NCBI RefSeq assembly: GCF_910588395.1
Contig: NZ_CAJUPA010000004.1
Span: 1-64,000, forward strand
Direction of reading: 5' to 3'
Source: an uncultured Faecalibaculum sp.
Lineage (GTDB): Bacteria; Bacillota_I; Bacilli_A; Erysipelotrichales; Erysipelotrichaceae
DNA: 64,000 nucleotides
Within the stretch, counting starts at the first letter, position 1, and each line of letters starts with the position of its first letter. Below, one piece after another: positions 14,940 to 23,718 of this stretch. The position numbers were made by a program, and so were the translations under genes. Under the pieces are notes generated by a model. The model was not told where the DNA came from, searched no databases, and saw only the letters and a program-made list of their open reading frames with translations.

Positions 14940-17516
14940 CTATTTCTCTTCTCCGGTTTTCTCCACACGGATATCGTAGTGATCGTCCCGGACATCGATC
15001 TTGATCACGGCATCTTTGAGGGCGCCTTCCGCAATCATCTTCTTGGCGATCGCCGTTTCGATGTTTCTCTGGATATAGCGCTTCATGGGCCGTGCACCGA
15101 ATACAGGATCCACACCGTTCTCGGCGATCTTGTCATAAACCGCATCCGTGCATTCCAGCCGGATATCCTTTTCATTGAGACGGTGTTCCAGCTCGCCCAT
15201 GAACTTCCGGGCGATGCGGGCAAATGCCGCTTCACCCAGGGCGTTGAAGATCACGATCTCGTCGATCCGGTTGATGAATTCCGGACGGAAGTGTTTCTTC
15301 ACTTCTTCCATGTATTTCTCATGCAGGATTTCCGGCTCTTTGGCGTATTCGAAGGCGTTTGCGGCACCCAGGTTGGAGGTCAGGATGATGATGGTGTTCT
15401 TGAAATCCACCGTCACACCCTTGGAATCCGTGATGCGGCCGTCGTCCAGAATCTGCAGCAGAACGTTGAATACATCCGGGTGCGCCTTTTCCACTTCATC
15501 GAACAGAACAATGGAATAAGGATTGCGCCGGACGGCTTCCGTCAGCTGTCCGCCTTCATCATAGCCCACATATCCTGGAGGCGCTCCGATCAGGCGGGAC
15601 ACAGCGTGTTTCTCCATGTACTCCGACATGTCGATCCGCACAATGTGACGCTCGTCATCAAAGAGCTGTTCCGCCAGTGCCTTGGCGACTTCGGTCTTTC
15701 CCACACCGGTGGGACCCAGGAACAGGAATGAACCGATGGGACGGTTTTCGTCCTGAATCTGCGCTTTGGACCGCAGAATCGCATCCACTACCAGATCAAT
15801 GGCGTGATCCTGTCCGACAACGCGTTTTTCCAGTTCATCCTGGAGGTGAAGCAGCTTGTAGCGCTCCGACTGCTCCAGACGGGATACTTCCACACCGGTC
15901 CAGCGGGAGATGATCTTGGCAATCAGTTCCTCGTTGACGGTTTCCTGGATCATGCTGGCTTCATCGGAAGGCAGTCCCTCTTTGTTGATCTTGGCTTCCA
16001 GTTCCGGAATGATCTGATACTGCAGACGGGCAGCATCTTCGTAGCGCAGTTCGCTCTGGGCTTTTTCCAGTTCCAGCTTTGCCTTCTCCAGTGCCACTTT
16101 GTCTTCCTGCGCCATGGCAAGCGTCCGCTTCTCGTCTTCCCATTTCGCATGCAGCTCATTGCGTTTTTCCGTCAGCCGGCCCAGTTCCTCTTCGATTTCC
16201 TGCCGCCGTTCCACGGTCTTTTTGTCATCTTCACCAGCCAGGGATGTTTTCTCGATCTGCAGCTGGGTGATTTTGCGTTCCATTTCATCCAGTTCCTGGG
16301 GCATGGATTCCATTTCGACTTTCAGCGTCGCACAGGCTTCATCCACCAGGTCGATGGCTTTGTCCGGCAGGAACCTGTCGGTGATGTAGCGGTCAGACAG
16401 GGCAGCTGCCTGTACCAGCGCATCATCCAGGATCTTCACGCCGTGATAGCCCTCGAAGCGGTCCTTCAGACCACGCAGGATGGAAATCGTGTCGTGTACA
16501 TTGGGTTCGGAAACCTGCACTTTCTGGAACCGGCGTTCCAGTGCGGCGTCCTTTTCAATGTACTTTCTGTATTCATTGAATGTGGTCGCACCGATCATGT
16601 GCAGTTCACCGCGGGCGAGCATCGGCTTGAGCAGGTTGGCTGCATCCATGCTGCCTTCTGTCTTGCCGGCACCCACCAGGTTGTGAATCTCGTCGATGAA
16701 CAGAATGATCCGGCCATCGGACTGCTTCACTTCATCCAGAATGGATTTCAGGCGTTCCTCGAACTCGCCGCGGTATTTCGCGCCGGCAATCAGGGAACCC
16801 ATATCCAGTTCGATCAGGATCTTGTCCTTCAGGGAATCGGGCACATCGCCCTTCATGATCCGCCAGGCAAGTCCTTCCACAACTGCGGTTTTGCCCACGC
16901 CGGGTTCACCGATGAGAACCGGGTTGTTCTTCGTTTTCCGGGCCAGGATCTGCATGCAGCGGCGGATTTCCTCATCCCGTCCGATGATGGGATCGATTTT
17001 TCCGTTCCGGACTTCTGCAACGAGATCACGGCCGTACTTTTTCAGAGCTTCCAGGTTTTCCTCCGCATTGGGAGTATCCATTTTTTTGCCGCCCCGGCGT
17101 TCCAGTTCCGCCTGCTCGCACTGCTGCTGCGTAAGGTGGAACATGCTGACCAGCTGGCGGGAAATATAGGATTTGTTGAACATCAGGAAAATCCAGAGCG
17201 TGGCAGTGCTGAGGTAGATCTCGTCATGCTGACCGGCCCACTTTGCGGCTGCGTCTATGGATTTCTGCACTTCGCTGGACAGGTTGATGTTGGCAGAGCT
17301 GGACTTGGCGATTTTCTTCTCTTCCTGGGCAATGACAGTCAGCGCAAGCTTCTTGTCCACGTTCAGGCGGTCGAAGAGGCCGTCCAGAATTTCGCTTTTG
17401 AACATCGCTTCCAGAACATCGATGGTGTCGACAGACGCATGCTGTGCCGCTTTTGCGTCATTGACGGCATTCATCAGAATCTTCTGGAGGTTTTCGGACA
17501 TTTTATCGAATTCCAT
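14940..17516 (-). CDS. clpB: ATP-dependent disaggregase ClpB
   Basis: 858 residues, full length for ClpB. The N-terminal Clp repeat domain covers about 1-140. The first AAA+ module has Walker A GEPGVGKT at 203-210. The M-domain coiled coil (about 400-520, charged heptads) separates the modules and distinguishes ClpB from ClpC. The second AAA+ module carries GPTGVGKT, followed by GYVGYDEGGQLTEAVRR and the C-terminal helical region. It threads aggregated proteins through its pore together with DnaK/DnaJ. AAAGGAGG precedes the ATG. It is the first gene of a unit with a sirtuin and DnaJ-like protein. No CIRCE or CtsR box was seen upstream. Confidence 0.97.
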   Translation of the reverse strand: MEFDKMSENLQKILMNAVNDAKAAQHASVDTIDVLEAMFKSEILDGLFDRLNVDKKLALTVIAQEEKKIAKSSSANINLSSEVQKSIDAAAKWAGQHDEIYLSTATLWIFLMFNKSYISRQLVSMFHLTQQQCEQAELERRGGKKMDTPNAEENLEALKKYGRDLVAEVRNGKIDPIIGRDEEIRRCMQILARKTKNNPVLIGEPGVGKTAVVEGLAWRIMKGDVPDSLKDKILIELDMGSLIAGAKYRGEFEERLKSILDEVKQSDGRIILFIDEIHNLVGAGKTEGSMDAANLLKPMLARGELHMIGATTFNEYRKYIEKDAALERRFQKVQVSEPNVHDTISILRGLKDRFEGYHGVKILDDALVQAAALSDRYITDRFLPDKAIDLVDEACATLKVEMESMPQELDEMERKITQLQIEKTSLAGEDDKKTVERRQEIEEELGRLTEKRNELHAKWEDEKRTLAMAQEDKVALEKAKLELEKAQSELRYEDAARLQYQIIPELEAKINKEGLPSDEASMIQETVNEELIAKIISRWTGVEVSRLEQSERYKLLHLQDELEKRVVGQDHAIDLVVDAILRSKAQIQDENRPIGSFLFLGPTGVGKTEVAKALAEQLFDDERHIVRIDMSEYMEKHAVSRLIGAPPGYVGYDEGGQLTEAVRRNPYSIVLFDEVEKAHPDVFNVLLQILDDGRITDSKGVTVDFKNTIIILTSNLGAANAFEYAKEPEILHEKYMEEVKKHFRPEFINRIDEIVIFNALGEAAFARIARKFMGELEHRLNEKDIRLECTDAVYDKIAENGVDPVFGARPMKRYIQRNIETAIAKKMIAEGALKDAVIKIDVRDDHYDIRVEKTGEEK

Positions 17517-17556
17517 GGTGTCCTCCTTTAGATACGTTTTCAGGTTATCCGTCTCA

Positions 17557-17586
17557 ATTATAGGTTTCCGGCGGGATTGTCACCAA
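17557..17586 (-). promoter_or_regulatory. Promoter of clpB operon
   Basis: On the minus strand TTGGTG (17581-17586) and TATAAT (17557-17562) are spaced by 18 bases, about 40 bases before the clpB ATG. This is a vegetative-type promoter; no CIRCE repeat overlaps it. Confidence 0.55.
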
Positions 17587-17740
17587 CACATATGCCTTAA
17601 AAGCGAAAAAGCAAAAAGTGCAGAATCCCGCGCCTGATGCTCATATGGTGACAGCCGGCAGACAGCTGTTCTCTTTCCAGCTGCTGCCTGTCCGGATTGT
17701 CCATCTCCCGGCAGCTGTCCATCGATACAGCTGCAGATGC

Positions 17741-17765
17741 AAAAAGGACGCAGGTGGCTGCGTCC
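17741..17765 (-). terminator. Terminator after the nuclease gene
   Basis: Minus-strand stem GGACGCAG / CTGCGTCC with a four-base loop, followed by TTTTT, 21 bases past the stop. Confidence 0.88.
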
Positions 17766-17786
17766 GCTGTATGAATGATTCAGATC

Positions 17787-18650
17787 TCAGTTGCATTCCT
17801 GTGCCGGTGTATATCCCATATCCAGCAGTTCCTGCCGGGTTCCCCGGAAATACTCCCGGTTCTGTGCCGAGATATCGGCTGCCCGCGGGCAGTCCAGCGC
17901 ATGGAATTTCTTCGACCTGGTATTGAGCATGAAATCCAGCACTTCGCTGTAATAGGCTTCCTCTTCCTCGGTTTGTCCCGAGGCATGATTTTCCCCGGTG
18001 GCGTAATCAATGTCCACCCCCGGCTGGACGTTGTAGCAGTATACATTGAACCGGATGCCCCGGCCGTCATCCTCCACGCTCCAGGCTTCCATCTGCACAC
18101 CGTCTGCCACCAGGTTGTTCCCGTCATAATCCGGAGTGACCCGGTAAAGAACATGGTTCCCGGTCTTCCGGATGTAGTCCAGAACCTCCATTTCGAAGGG
18201 CAGCATACCCTCGGTGTTCATGTAGCGGGTGCCGGTGATGAGATTCTGCGGATTGGCATTTTCCCCGGTGAGGCTCCACGCCAGCAGATGACACCGGTTG
18301 TACAGCTTGCCGCCGTCCACAAAATCATAGCTGCCCTGTTCCCATCCCGGCGGATAGACGCCGGATATATCCTGCCGGTCGTCATCCGGCAGCAGTTCAG
18401 GTCCCAGGACGGCAAACGCCTGCACCGGCCGGTCCAGCCGGTCCAGCCCCTCGAATTCCTTGTACGCTGTGGTGCTCAGATCCGCATCGGAAAAGGCAGG
18501 AATACCGCCATTGACTTCCACATACGGCGAGCCGAAATACGCCGGAATCCCCTTGTCCTGCGGATCGGTTCCGGGCTGTACGACAGCATTCTGACAGCCT
18601 GCAAGAAGGACCGCCAGAAAAAGAAAAAACCCCTTCAGAATGTTTCGCAT
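17787..18650 (-). CDS. DNA/RNA non-specific endonuclease, lipoprotein
   Basis: 287 residues from ATG 18650 (GGGAGAT upstream), which gives a proper lipoprotein signal (MRNILKGFFLFLAVLLAGC). The nuclease core is of the beta-beta-alpha-metal type related to EndA/NucA, with LYNRCHLLAWSLTGENAN holding the catalytic His and metal-ligand Asn, and NLITGTRYMN. The C-terminal 45 residues have a H-x-x-D-C-P and GYTPAQEC pattern often seen appended to surface nucleases. It is likely tethered to the outside of the membrane for DNA degradation, nutrient use or DNA uptake. It is monocistronic with its own terminator. Confidence 0.87.
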   Translation of the reverse strand: MRNILKGFFLFLAVLLAGCQNAVVQPGTDPQDKGIPAYFGSPYVEVNGGIPAFSDADLSTTAYKEFEGLDRLDRPVQAFAVLGPELLPDDDRQDISGVYPPGWEQGSYDFVDGGKLYNRCHLLAWSLTGENANPQNLITGTRYMNTEGMLPFEMEVLDYIRKTGNHVLYRVTPDYDGNNLVADGVQMEAWSVEDDGRGIRFNVYCYNVQPGVDIDYATGENHASGQTEEEEAYYSEVLDFMLNTRSKKFHALDCPRAADISAQNREYFRGTRQELLDMGYTPAQECN

Positions 18651-18814
18651 GTTTCTATCTCCCAAGGAAAATGTACACGTTCGCCAATCCCTGCACAAGT
18701 GCTGATTTCCGGTTTTTTCAAAGAATTTTCAGCGGTTTTTCCAGTGTCTTCCAGTGTGAAAACGCTGCCGTTCCGGGCAGGATACAGGGCCGTTATCCGG
18801 TGGCGGCCATAAAC

Positions 18815-18843
18815 ACGAAAAGCCGCGGAAACAGCGGCTTTTC
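18815..18843 (-). terminator. Terminator of nagA
   Basis: Minus-strand stem GAAAAGCCGC / GCGGCTTTTC around a seven-base loop, with T-rich flank, 22 bases past the nagA stop. Confidence 0.8.
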
Positions 18844-18865
18844 ATCATTCGCAGGATGGATGCGG

Positions 18866-20002
18866 CTATACGGTTTTTCTGCCGCGGCACCAGCAGGCGA
18901 CCACGTCATAATCGCTGTTGAGCACCACGATGTCCGCATCTTTGCCTGCCTGCAGGCTGCCCTTGCGGTCATCCACTCCCATCATCCTGGCGGGGTTCAG
19001 CGTAACGGCATTGATGGCTGTTTGCCAGGGGACTTCGGCGCGTTCCACCATGATCTGCAGGCCGCGGTTCACATTCAGCGTGCTGCCGGCCAGATTGCCT
19101 GCACCCACCAGATGCGCGGAGCCATCCGGGAACAGCTCGATTTCGTTGCCTCCGAATTTCACAATGGTGCCGGTGGGCAGCGATTTGACCATCAGAGAAT
19201 CCGTGATCATGATGCCGTGATCCGGTCCCTTCGCCCGGAAGAAATCGTTGATGGCTGCCGGATGTACATGGTTGCCGTCGCAGATGATCTCGCCGTAGAC
19301 TTCCCGGAAACGGAATGCCGTGCCCACCAGACCCGGCTCCCTGTGATGCAGTTTGGACATGCCGTTGTATACATGCGTCATGCTCATGGCGCCGTTGGCA
19401 ATGCCCATTGCCGCCTGTTCATATGTGGCTCCGGAGTGTCCCTGGCTTACCACAATGCCATGATCCGTCAGGAAATGGGTCAGCTCATAGTTCCTGTCAT
19501 GTTCTGTCGCCATGGTCACCAGCCTGATCAGATTGTCGCTGGCTGCCAGATAGCGCTTGAACTGCGCCACATCCGGCAGCACACAGTACTGTTCCGGCTG
19601 GGCACCCTTGAATGTCTGATCCAGATAGGGGCCTTCAAAGTGAATGCCCATGATTTCCGCACCTTCATAGCCTTCCCGGACAACATCCGCCACGTTTTTC
19701 ACGGCAGCTGTGAGCACCTCTTCACTCTGGGTGATGGTGGTGGGGTACAGGGCTGTGACACCTTCCGTCACGATCCGGCTGGTCCAGGCCCGCAGGCCTT
19801 CCGGCGTGGCATCATTGGTATCCCAGCCATAGGCGCCGTGACAGTGGATATCCATGAAGCCCGGCACGATCCGCTGGTCTCCGAAATCAAGATCCGGCTT
19901 CTCCTGCCGGGGAAGCACCGCCTTGATTCTGCCGTCTTCCACCTCCAGTGCCGCATTCATCCAGGTGTCCAGAACCCAGACTTTTGTACTTTGAATGATC
20001 AT
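18866..20002 (-). CDS. nagA: N-acetylglucosamine-6-phosphate deacetylase
   Basis: 378 residues from ATG 20002 (GGAGGAAATGAC upstream). An amidohydrolase converting GlcNAc-6-phosphate to glucosamine-6-phosphate and acetate in amino-sugar and cell-wall recycling. Metal and active-site motifs are PGFMDIHCHG, GIHFEGPYL, SQGHSGAT, HVYNGMSKLHHREPG and the catalytic Asp in ITDSLM. The C-terminal NPARMMGVDDRKGSLQAGKDADIVVL is family-typical. No nagB lies beside it; it stands alone between two terminators. Confidence 0.96.
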   Translation of the reverse strand: MIIQSTKVWVLDTWMNAALEVEDGRIKAVLPRQEKPDLDFGDQRIVPGFMDIHCHGAYGWDTNDATPEGLRAWTSRIVTEGVTALYPTTITQSEEVLTAAVKNVADVVREGYEGAEIMGIHFEGPYLDQTFKGAQPEQYCVLPDVAQFKRYLAASDNLIRLVTMATEHDRNYELTHFLTDHGIVVSQGHSGATYEQAAMGIANGAMSMTHVYNGMSKLHHREPGLVGTAFRFREVYGEIICDGNHVHPAAINDFFRAKGPDHGIMITDSLMVKSLPTGTIVKFGGNEIELFPDGSAHLVGAGNLAGSTLNVNRGLQIMVERAEVPWQTAINAVTLNPARMMGVDDRKGSLQAGKDADIVVLNSDYDVVACWCRGRKTV

Positions 20003-20119
20003 GTCATTTCCTCCATTGACTACTGATTCCATTATAGGCGTTTGCCCGGGATGAATCCACGGATATGGCGCAGCCAGTGCAGGCAAGCGCTTTCATGTCC
20101 GGAATCCCGGTTTACGGGC

Positions 20120-20148
20120 AAAAAAGAAAACCGGCTGCGCAAAGCCGG
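20120..20148 (-). terminator. Terminator after the YitT-family gene
   Basis: Minus-strand stem CCGGCT / AGCCGG followed by TTTTCTTTTTT, about 45 bases past the stop. Confidence 0.8.
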
Positions 20149-20193
20149 AGACTGCCATGGACAGCTTCCCTTTGCCAGACCGGTTCAGGCTGG

Positions 20194-21036
20194 TTATACG
20201 AGCCGTTTTTCGTAATTGCCCCGGATCGGCGATCCGTCGTTCAGGATCACAAAGGCCTCCGGGTCCTTGTCCTTGATCAGCTTGGTCAGCTGCCGGACTT
20301 CATACTTGTTGATGCTGGTGACCAGGATCTCCTGCTTCCGTCCGGTATAGGCACCATTGCCGTTCCACCAGGTGACACCCCGGGAGAGTTCCTCGTTGAT
20401 GGCGTGCTTGAGCTGCGGATCCACGGTGATGATCAGCGCCCAGACATCAATATTCTGAATGTGCACCTTGTCACTGACAAAGTAGCAGACTACGACAAAC
20501 ATCAGTGAATACAGAGCAGATTCCATGCCAAAGAGCAGACCATTCCAGGTCAGGATTACTGCATTCAGGGCGTAGGACAGTTTTCCCACCGAGAAATCCC
20601 GGCGCACCTTGGACAGATAGACACCCAGGATGTCCAGTCCGCCGCCGCTGCCGCCGGACCGCAGGCACAGTCCGATGCCAAGACCGCCGAGAATGCCGCC
20701 CAGCAGCGCATTTGAAATCAGATCCGGCAGGATCATAGTCTGGGATACCGGGATCAGCTGCAGTGCCAGGGTCTGAATCACCAGGGACAGAACGGTTTTC
20801 CGGATAAATCCCATGGACAGACTGCGGTACGCCAGCCAGAACAGCGGTATGTTGAAACAGAAGTTGATGATACCGGTAATGCTGGATGTGCTGTGTGTGG
20901 TCAGCCAGGACAGGATCTGTGCCAGACCGATCAGGCCGCCGGAGTTCAGACCGGCAGGCTCCAGAAACACTCTGACGGCAATCGGGTACAGCAGACTGCC
21001 GAGAATGAGTTCCAGATACTTGTAAAACTTGCTCAT
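20194..21036 (-). CDS. YitT family membrane protein
   Basis: 280 residues with about five N-terminal membrane helices (1-160; GGLIGLAQILSW and GGSGGGLDILGVYLS are YitT-family repeats) and a C-terminal cytoplasmic DUF2179 domain (about 205-275, VTSINKYEVRQLTKLIKDKDPEAFVILND). YitT proteins are abundant in Bacillota and their transported substrate is not settled. GGAAGAG precedes the ATG. It begins 26 bases after the RNA methyltransferase stop, so the two are probably co-transcribed. Confidence 0.92.
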   Translation of the reverse strand: MSKFYKYLELILGSLLYPIAVRVFLEPAGLNSGGLIGLAQILSWLTTHSTSSITGIINFCFNIPLFWLAYRSLSMGFIRKTVLSLVIQTLALQLIPVSQTMILPDLISNALLGGILGGLGIGLCLRSGGSGGGLDILGVYLSKVRRDFSVGKLSYALNAVILTWNGLLFGMESALYSLMFVVVCYFVSDKVHIQNIDVWALIITVDPQLKHAINEELSRGVTWWNGNGAYTGRKQEILVTSINKYEVRQLTKLIKDKDPEAFVILNDGSPIRGNYEKRLV

Positions 21037-21062
21037 GAATCTCTCTTCCTTTTTTCAGCCGG

Positions 21063-22379
21063 TTACCCGGCTTTCTGTTGATCAGTTAATTTCACATGGC
21101 TTCCTTCCAGAAGCCGAAGCCCTTTGGGCAGCCGGTTTTTCAGCACCGAGCCGGTGCTTTTCCCGAAGCCCACCGGCAGACCGTGCCAGGTGACCTGGGC
21201 AAACCCCTTGTCCGTCTTCACCGGAAGCTGCAGACCGTGCATGAATGCTTCCAGCTGGTCATCCGACAGCTCTACCTGCCTGCTGCTTTTCAGCGCCATG
21301 AAACAGGCATGGGCCGGCTCAAACCGGTTTTTGACCGTTTCTCCGATCAGGACCCCCTGGCGTTTCCAGTTTCCTTTGACAAAGGGATGGTTCATCCCGA
21401 ACAGCTGCCCGTTTTTGCGGCAATACCAGTCAAAGCGGATGCCATGCTCCTCCAGAAACGCCTGCTCCAGAGCTGTAAGCCGGACTGGCTGTTCCTGAGG
21501 CAGCCGGCGGGTTTTCTGCGGCTTACCCTTCTTGCGGAGTTTTGCGGCAAACTGTCCTTCCCCGCCGTCCATGGGAAATATGCGCAGCCCGCCAGCCCCG
21601 TCGAAGTCCGGACGGCCGTAGGGTTTGTCAATAGGGATCTGTTCCATCTCCGGATGACGGTCGAGAAATGCTCTGACCTGGTCTTCGTTTTCTTCCCGGG
21701 CATAGGTGCAGGTGGAGTACACCATGGTTCCCCCCGGAGCCAGGGCTTCACAGGCTGCATCCAGGATCTGGGCCTGCCTTGCGGCACAGCTTCTGACACC
21801 GGCTGCGCTCCATTCCTGCAGCGCGGCCGAATGCTTTTTGATCATCCCTTCACCGGAACAGGGGGCATCCACCAGGACTTTGTCAAAGGCTTCCGGAAAC
21901 CGCCGGGCGGTTTTGCGGGCATCGTCCCGGCTCAGGGCGAAGTTCACTGCCCCGCTGCGTTCCAGGTTGGACAGAAGAACCCCTGCCCGCTGGGGATCCA
22001 GTTCGTTGCAGACGAGAAAGCCGGGGTTCTCCCGGAGGATCTGCGTGCTCTTGGATCCCGGTGCCGCGCACAGATCCAGTACACAGTCTCCAGGCTGCAC
22101 ATCCAGAATATCCACCGGGGCAGACGCGCTGGGTTCCTGCAGGTAGATGGCACCGGCCAGATGCAGAGGATGAAGCCCCAGGGCTTCCTGCACGATCCAG
22201 GCATCCCGGGCAAAGGGACTTTCCTTTTCCACCGGGATCCCGGATGCCTCCAGAAACCGCTGCCGGCTCAGCCGGCCGGTGTTCAGCCGGAGGGATCTGG
22301 CAAGGGGCTTGTCCATGGCTTCCAGAAAAGCCGGGAACTCATCTCCCAGATACTGTTTCATGCGTTCAAAAAACTCCAT
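21063..22379 (-). CDS. rsmF: RsmB/NOP-type RNA m5C methyltransferase (RsmF-like)
   Basis: 438 residues from ATG 22379, preceded by GGGGGA. A SAM-dependent cytosine-5 methyltransferase of the NOL1/NOP2/sun family, probably acting on 16S rRNA. Motifs are VLDLCAAPGSKSTQI for SAM binding, DAPCSGEGM with the first Cys, and YSTCTYAREENE with the catalytic Cys. A C-terminal region of about 150 residues (LGTG-like GLPVGFGKSTGSVLKNRLP) matches the RsmF-type RNA-binding tail. The YitT gene follows. A longer upstream frame lacks a ribosome binding site. Confidence 0.9.
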   Translation of the reverse strand: MEFFERMKQYLGDEFPAFLEAMDKPLARSLRLNTGRLSRQRFLEASGIPVEKESPFARDAWIVQEALGLHPLHLAGAIYLQEPSASAPVDILDVQPGDCVLDLCAAPGSKSTQILRENPGFLVCNELDPQRAGVLLSNLERSGAVNFALSRDDARKTARRFPEAFDKVLVDAPCSGEGMIKKHSAALQEWSAAGVRSCAARQAQILDAACEALAPGGTMVYSTCTYAREENEDQVRAFLDRHPEMEQIPIDKPYGRPDFDGAGGLRIFPMDGGEGQFAAKLRKKGKPQKTRRLPQEQPVRLTALEQAFLEEHGIRFDWYCRKNGQLFGMNHPFVKGNWKRQGVLIGETVKNRFEPAHACFMALKSSRQVELSDDQLEAFMHGLQLPVKTDKGFAQVTWHGLPVGFGKSTGSVLKNRLPKGLRLLEGSHVKLTDQQKAG

Positions 22380-22476
22380 GCCGCTCCCCCTTTCCGCCGG
22401 ATCATTCATCGGATGTGTCACAGTCTGTCTGCAGTATACAACGCAGACACCGGATGTAACCACCTTCCCGCCTGTA

Positions 22477-23559
22477 TCAGGCATCTCCTTCACCGCTCAG
22501 TTCCAGCAGTTCCTCCGGTCGCCGGCGGCAGGCTGCCTGACTGCAGGCAGCGGGTGTATCCCAGCCGGTACCAAAGGAAAAATCCGCTGTCTGCGCAAAA
22601 TACGCTGCCGCTTCCTCCAGAGACATCTTCAGTTCGCAGATTTCCACATGGGTATGGGGACCTGTGGAATTCCCGGCATTCCCTGTCAGGGCAATGACAT
22701 CGCCCTGTGTCACGATTTGACCCGGTCTGACGTAGTGAATACTGGACAGGTGGTAGAATGCCACCGAAAACAGGCGGTCCTGCACCGGGCACAGCAGCAG
22801 AATGGAATTGCCTGCTCCCCCGGGATAGCCGGAGGTGTTGCCGGGATACCCGGAATCCGAAGGCTGTGCAGCAGACTGATACAGCACCAGTCCGGAAGCC
22901 GGGGCAATCAGATCCGAGTACAGCGGGGCTGCCAGATCCAGGCCCAGATGCAGACCACCCTGGGGATACGCCCAGGTGCCCGCGGATACAAAAGGACCCA
23001 GCACCGGATTGATCAAAGATCCCGCAGGCACAATTTCCCCCGGGCTGTAAGCCGGACAGGCTGTGCTCAGCCAGTCATCCTGTCCGCTGGCCCCGCCTGC
23101 CGCCTGCGGGAGATCCGCTGTTCCGGGCAGCAGGGCTTCTTTCCGGGGATCAGCGTCGTAGACCGGTGCCTGATATCCCCCGGAGGCTTCCATGCGCTGC
23201 TGCCGTTCCAGCATGCGCCCGCGGGATTCCTCCATTGCCTGCTGCACCCGCCTGTCAAACGCGGCTTGTCCCGCGAGCCGACTGTATTCTTTCCACAGCC
23301 CATTCAGCTGTTCAGTCTCCGCCTCCGGATGGCGCTGGACAAAGGCCGGATTCAGTTTGGCCTGTTCTGATGTCAGAACGATCTGCAGGCTGCGCAGCGC
23401 TTCATCCGGATCAGCAGTACCATCGCGGGTCTCCAGTATCACCTGCATCCCCCGGTTCACGGTCCGCTCCAGGGCATTGGCAGCTGCCAGGGACCGATCA
23501 TCCATCCTCCCCGGTGTCCAGGAAAGCAAAAAAAGACAGCACATCAAAAAAAGATCCAT
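22477..23559 (-). CDS. M23 family metallopeptidase, secreted
   Basis: 360 residues from ATG 23559 (AAAGGAGATATT upstream). A short N-terminal hydrophobic segment (MDLFLMCCLFLLSW) probably acts as a signal or anchor. A helical region runs to about residue 150. A LytM/peptidase M23 domain lies at about 215-335, with the zinc pattern HLGLDLA, and GPHTHVEI with the second and third His. These enzymes cut peptidoglycan cross-bridges. Catalytic residues appear intact, so it may act in wall remodelling. It lies 97 bases upstream of rsmF on the same strand. Confidence 0.85.
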   Translation of the reverse strand: MDLFLMCCLFLLSWTPGRMDDRSLAAANALERTVNRGMQVILETRDGTADPDEALRSLQIVLTSEQAKLNPAFVQRHPEAETEQLNGLWKEYSRLAGQAAFDRRVQQAMEESRGRMLERQQRMEASGGYQAPVYDADPRKEALLPGTADLPQAAGGASGQDDWLSTACPAYSPGEIVPAGSLINPVLGPFVSAGTWAYPQGGLHLGLDLAAPLYSDLIAPASGLVLYQSAAQPSDSGYPGNTSGYPGGAGNSILLLCPVQDRLFSVAFYHLSSIHYVRPGQIVTQGDVIALTGNAGNSTGPHTHVEICELKMSLEEAAAYFAQTADFSFGTGWDTPAACSQAACRRRPEELLELSGEGDA

Positions 23560-23718
23560 AATATCTCCTTTCTCAGTGTCTGTCTTCGCTGAGTCCATTG
23601 TACCGGATGTGTGTCAACATACAACCGGATGCTGTCAGAATTCCATTTATTTCCTGAAGCCCTGCCACCGGCGACAGCCGGCATCGGCAGTCAGAATGTT
23701 CAGATGCCAGGCTGTATG

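Noticed and set aside
15804..17531. 575-codon plus-strand open frame opposite clpB
   Set aside because: It is a shadow of ClpB coding DNA; no motif or ribosome binding site supports it.
17517..17620. CIRCE or CtsR operator upstream of clpB
   Set aside because: Neither the TTAGCACTC-N9 repeat nor the GGTCAAA heptads are present.
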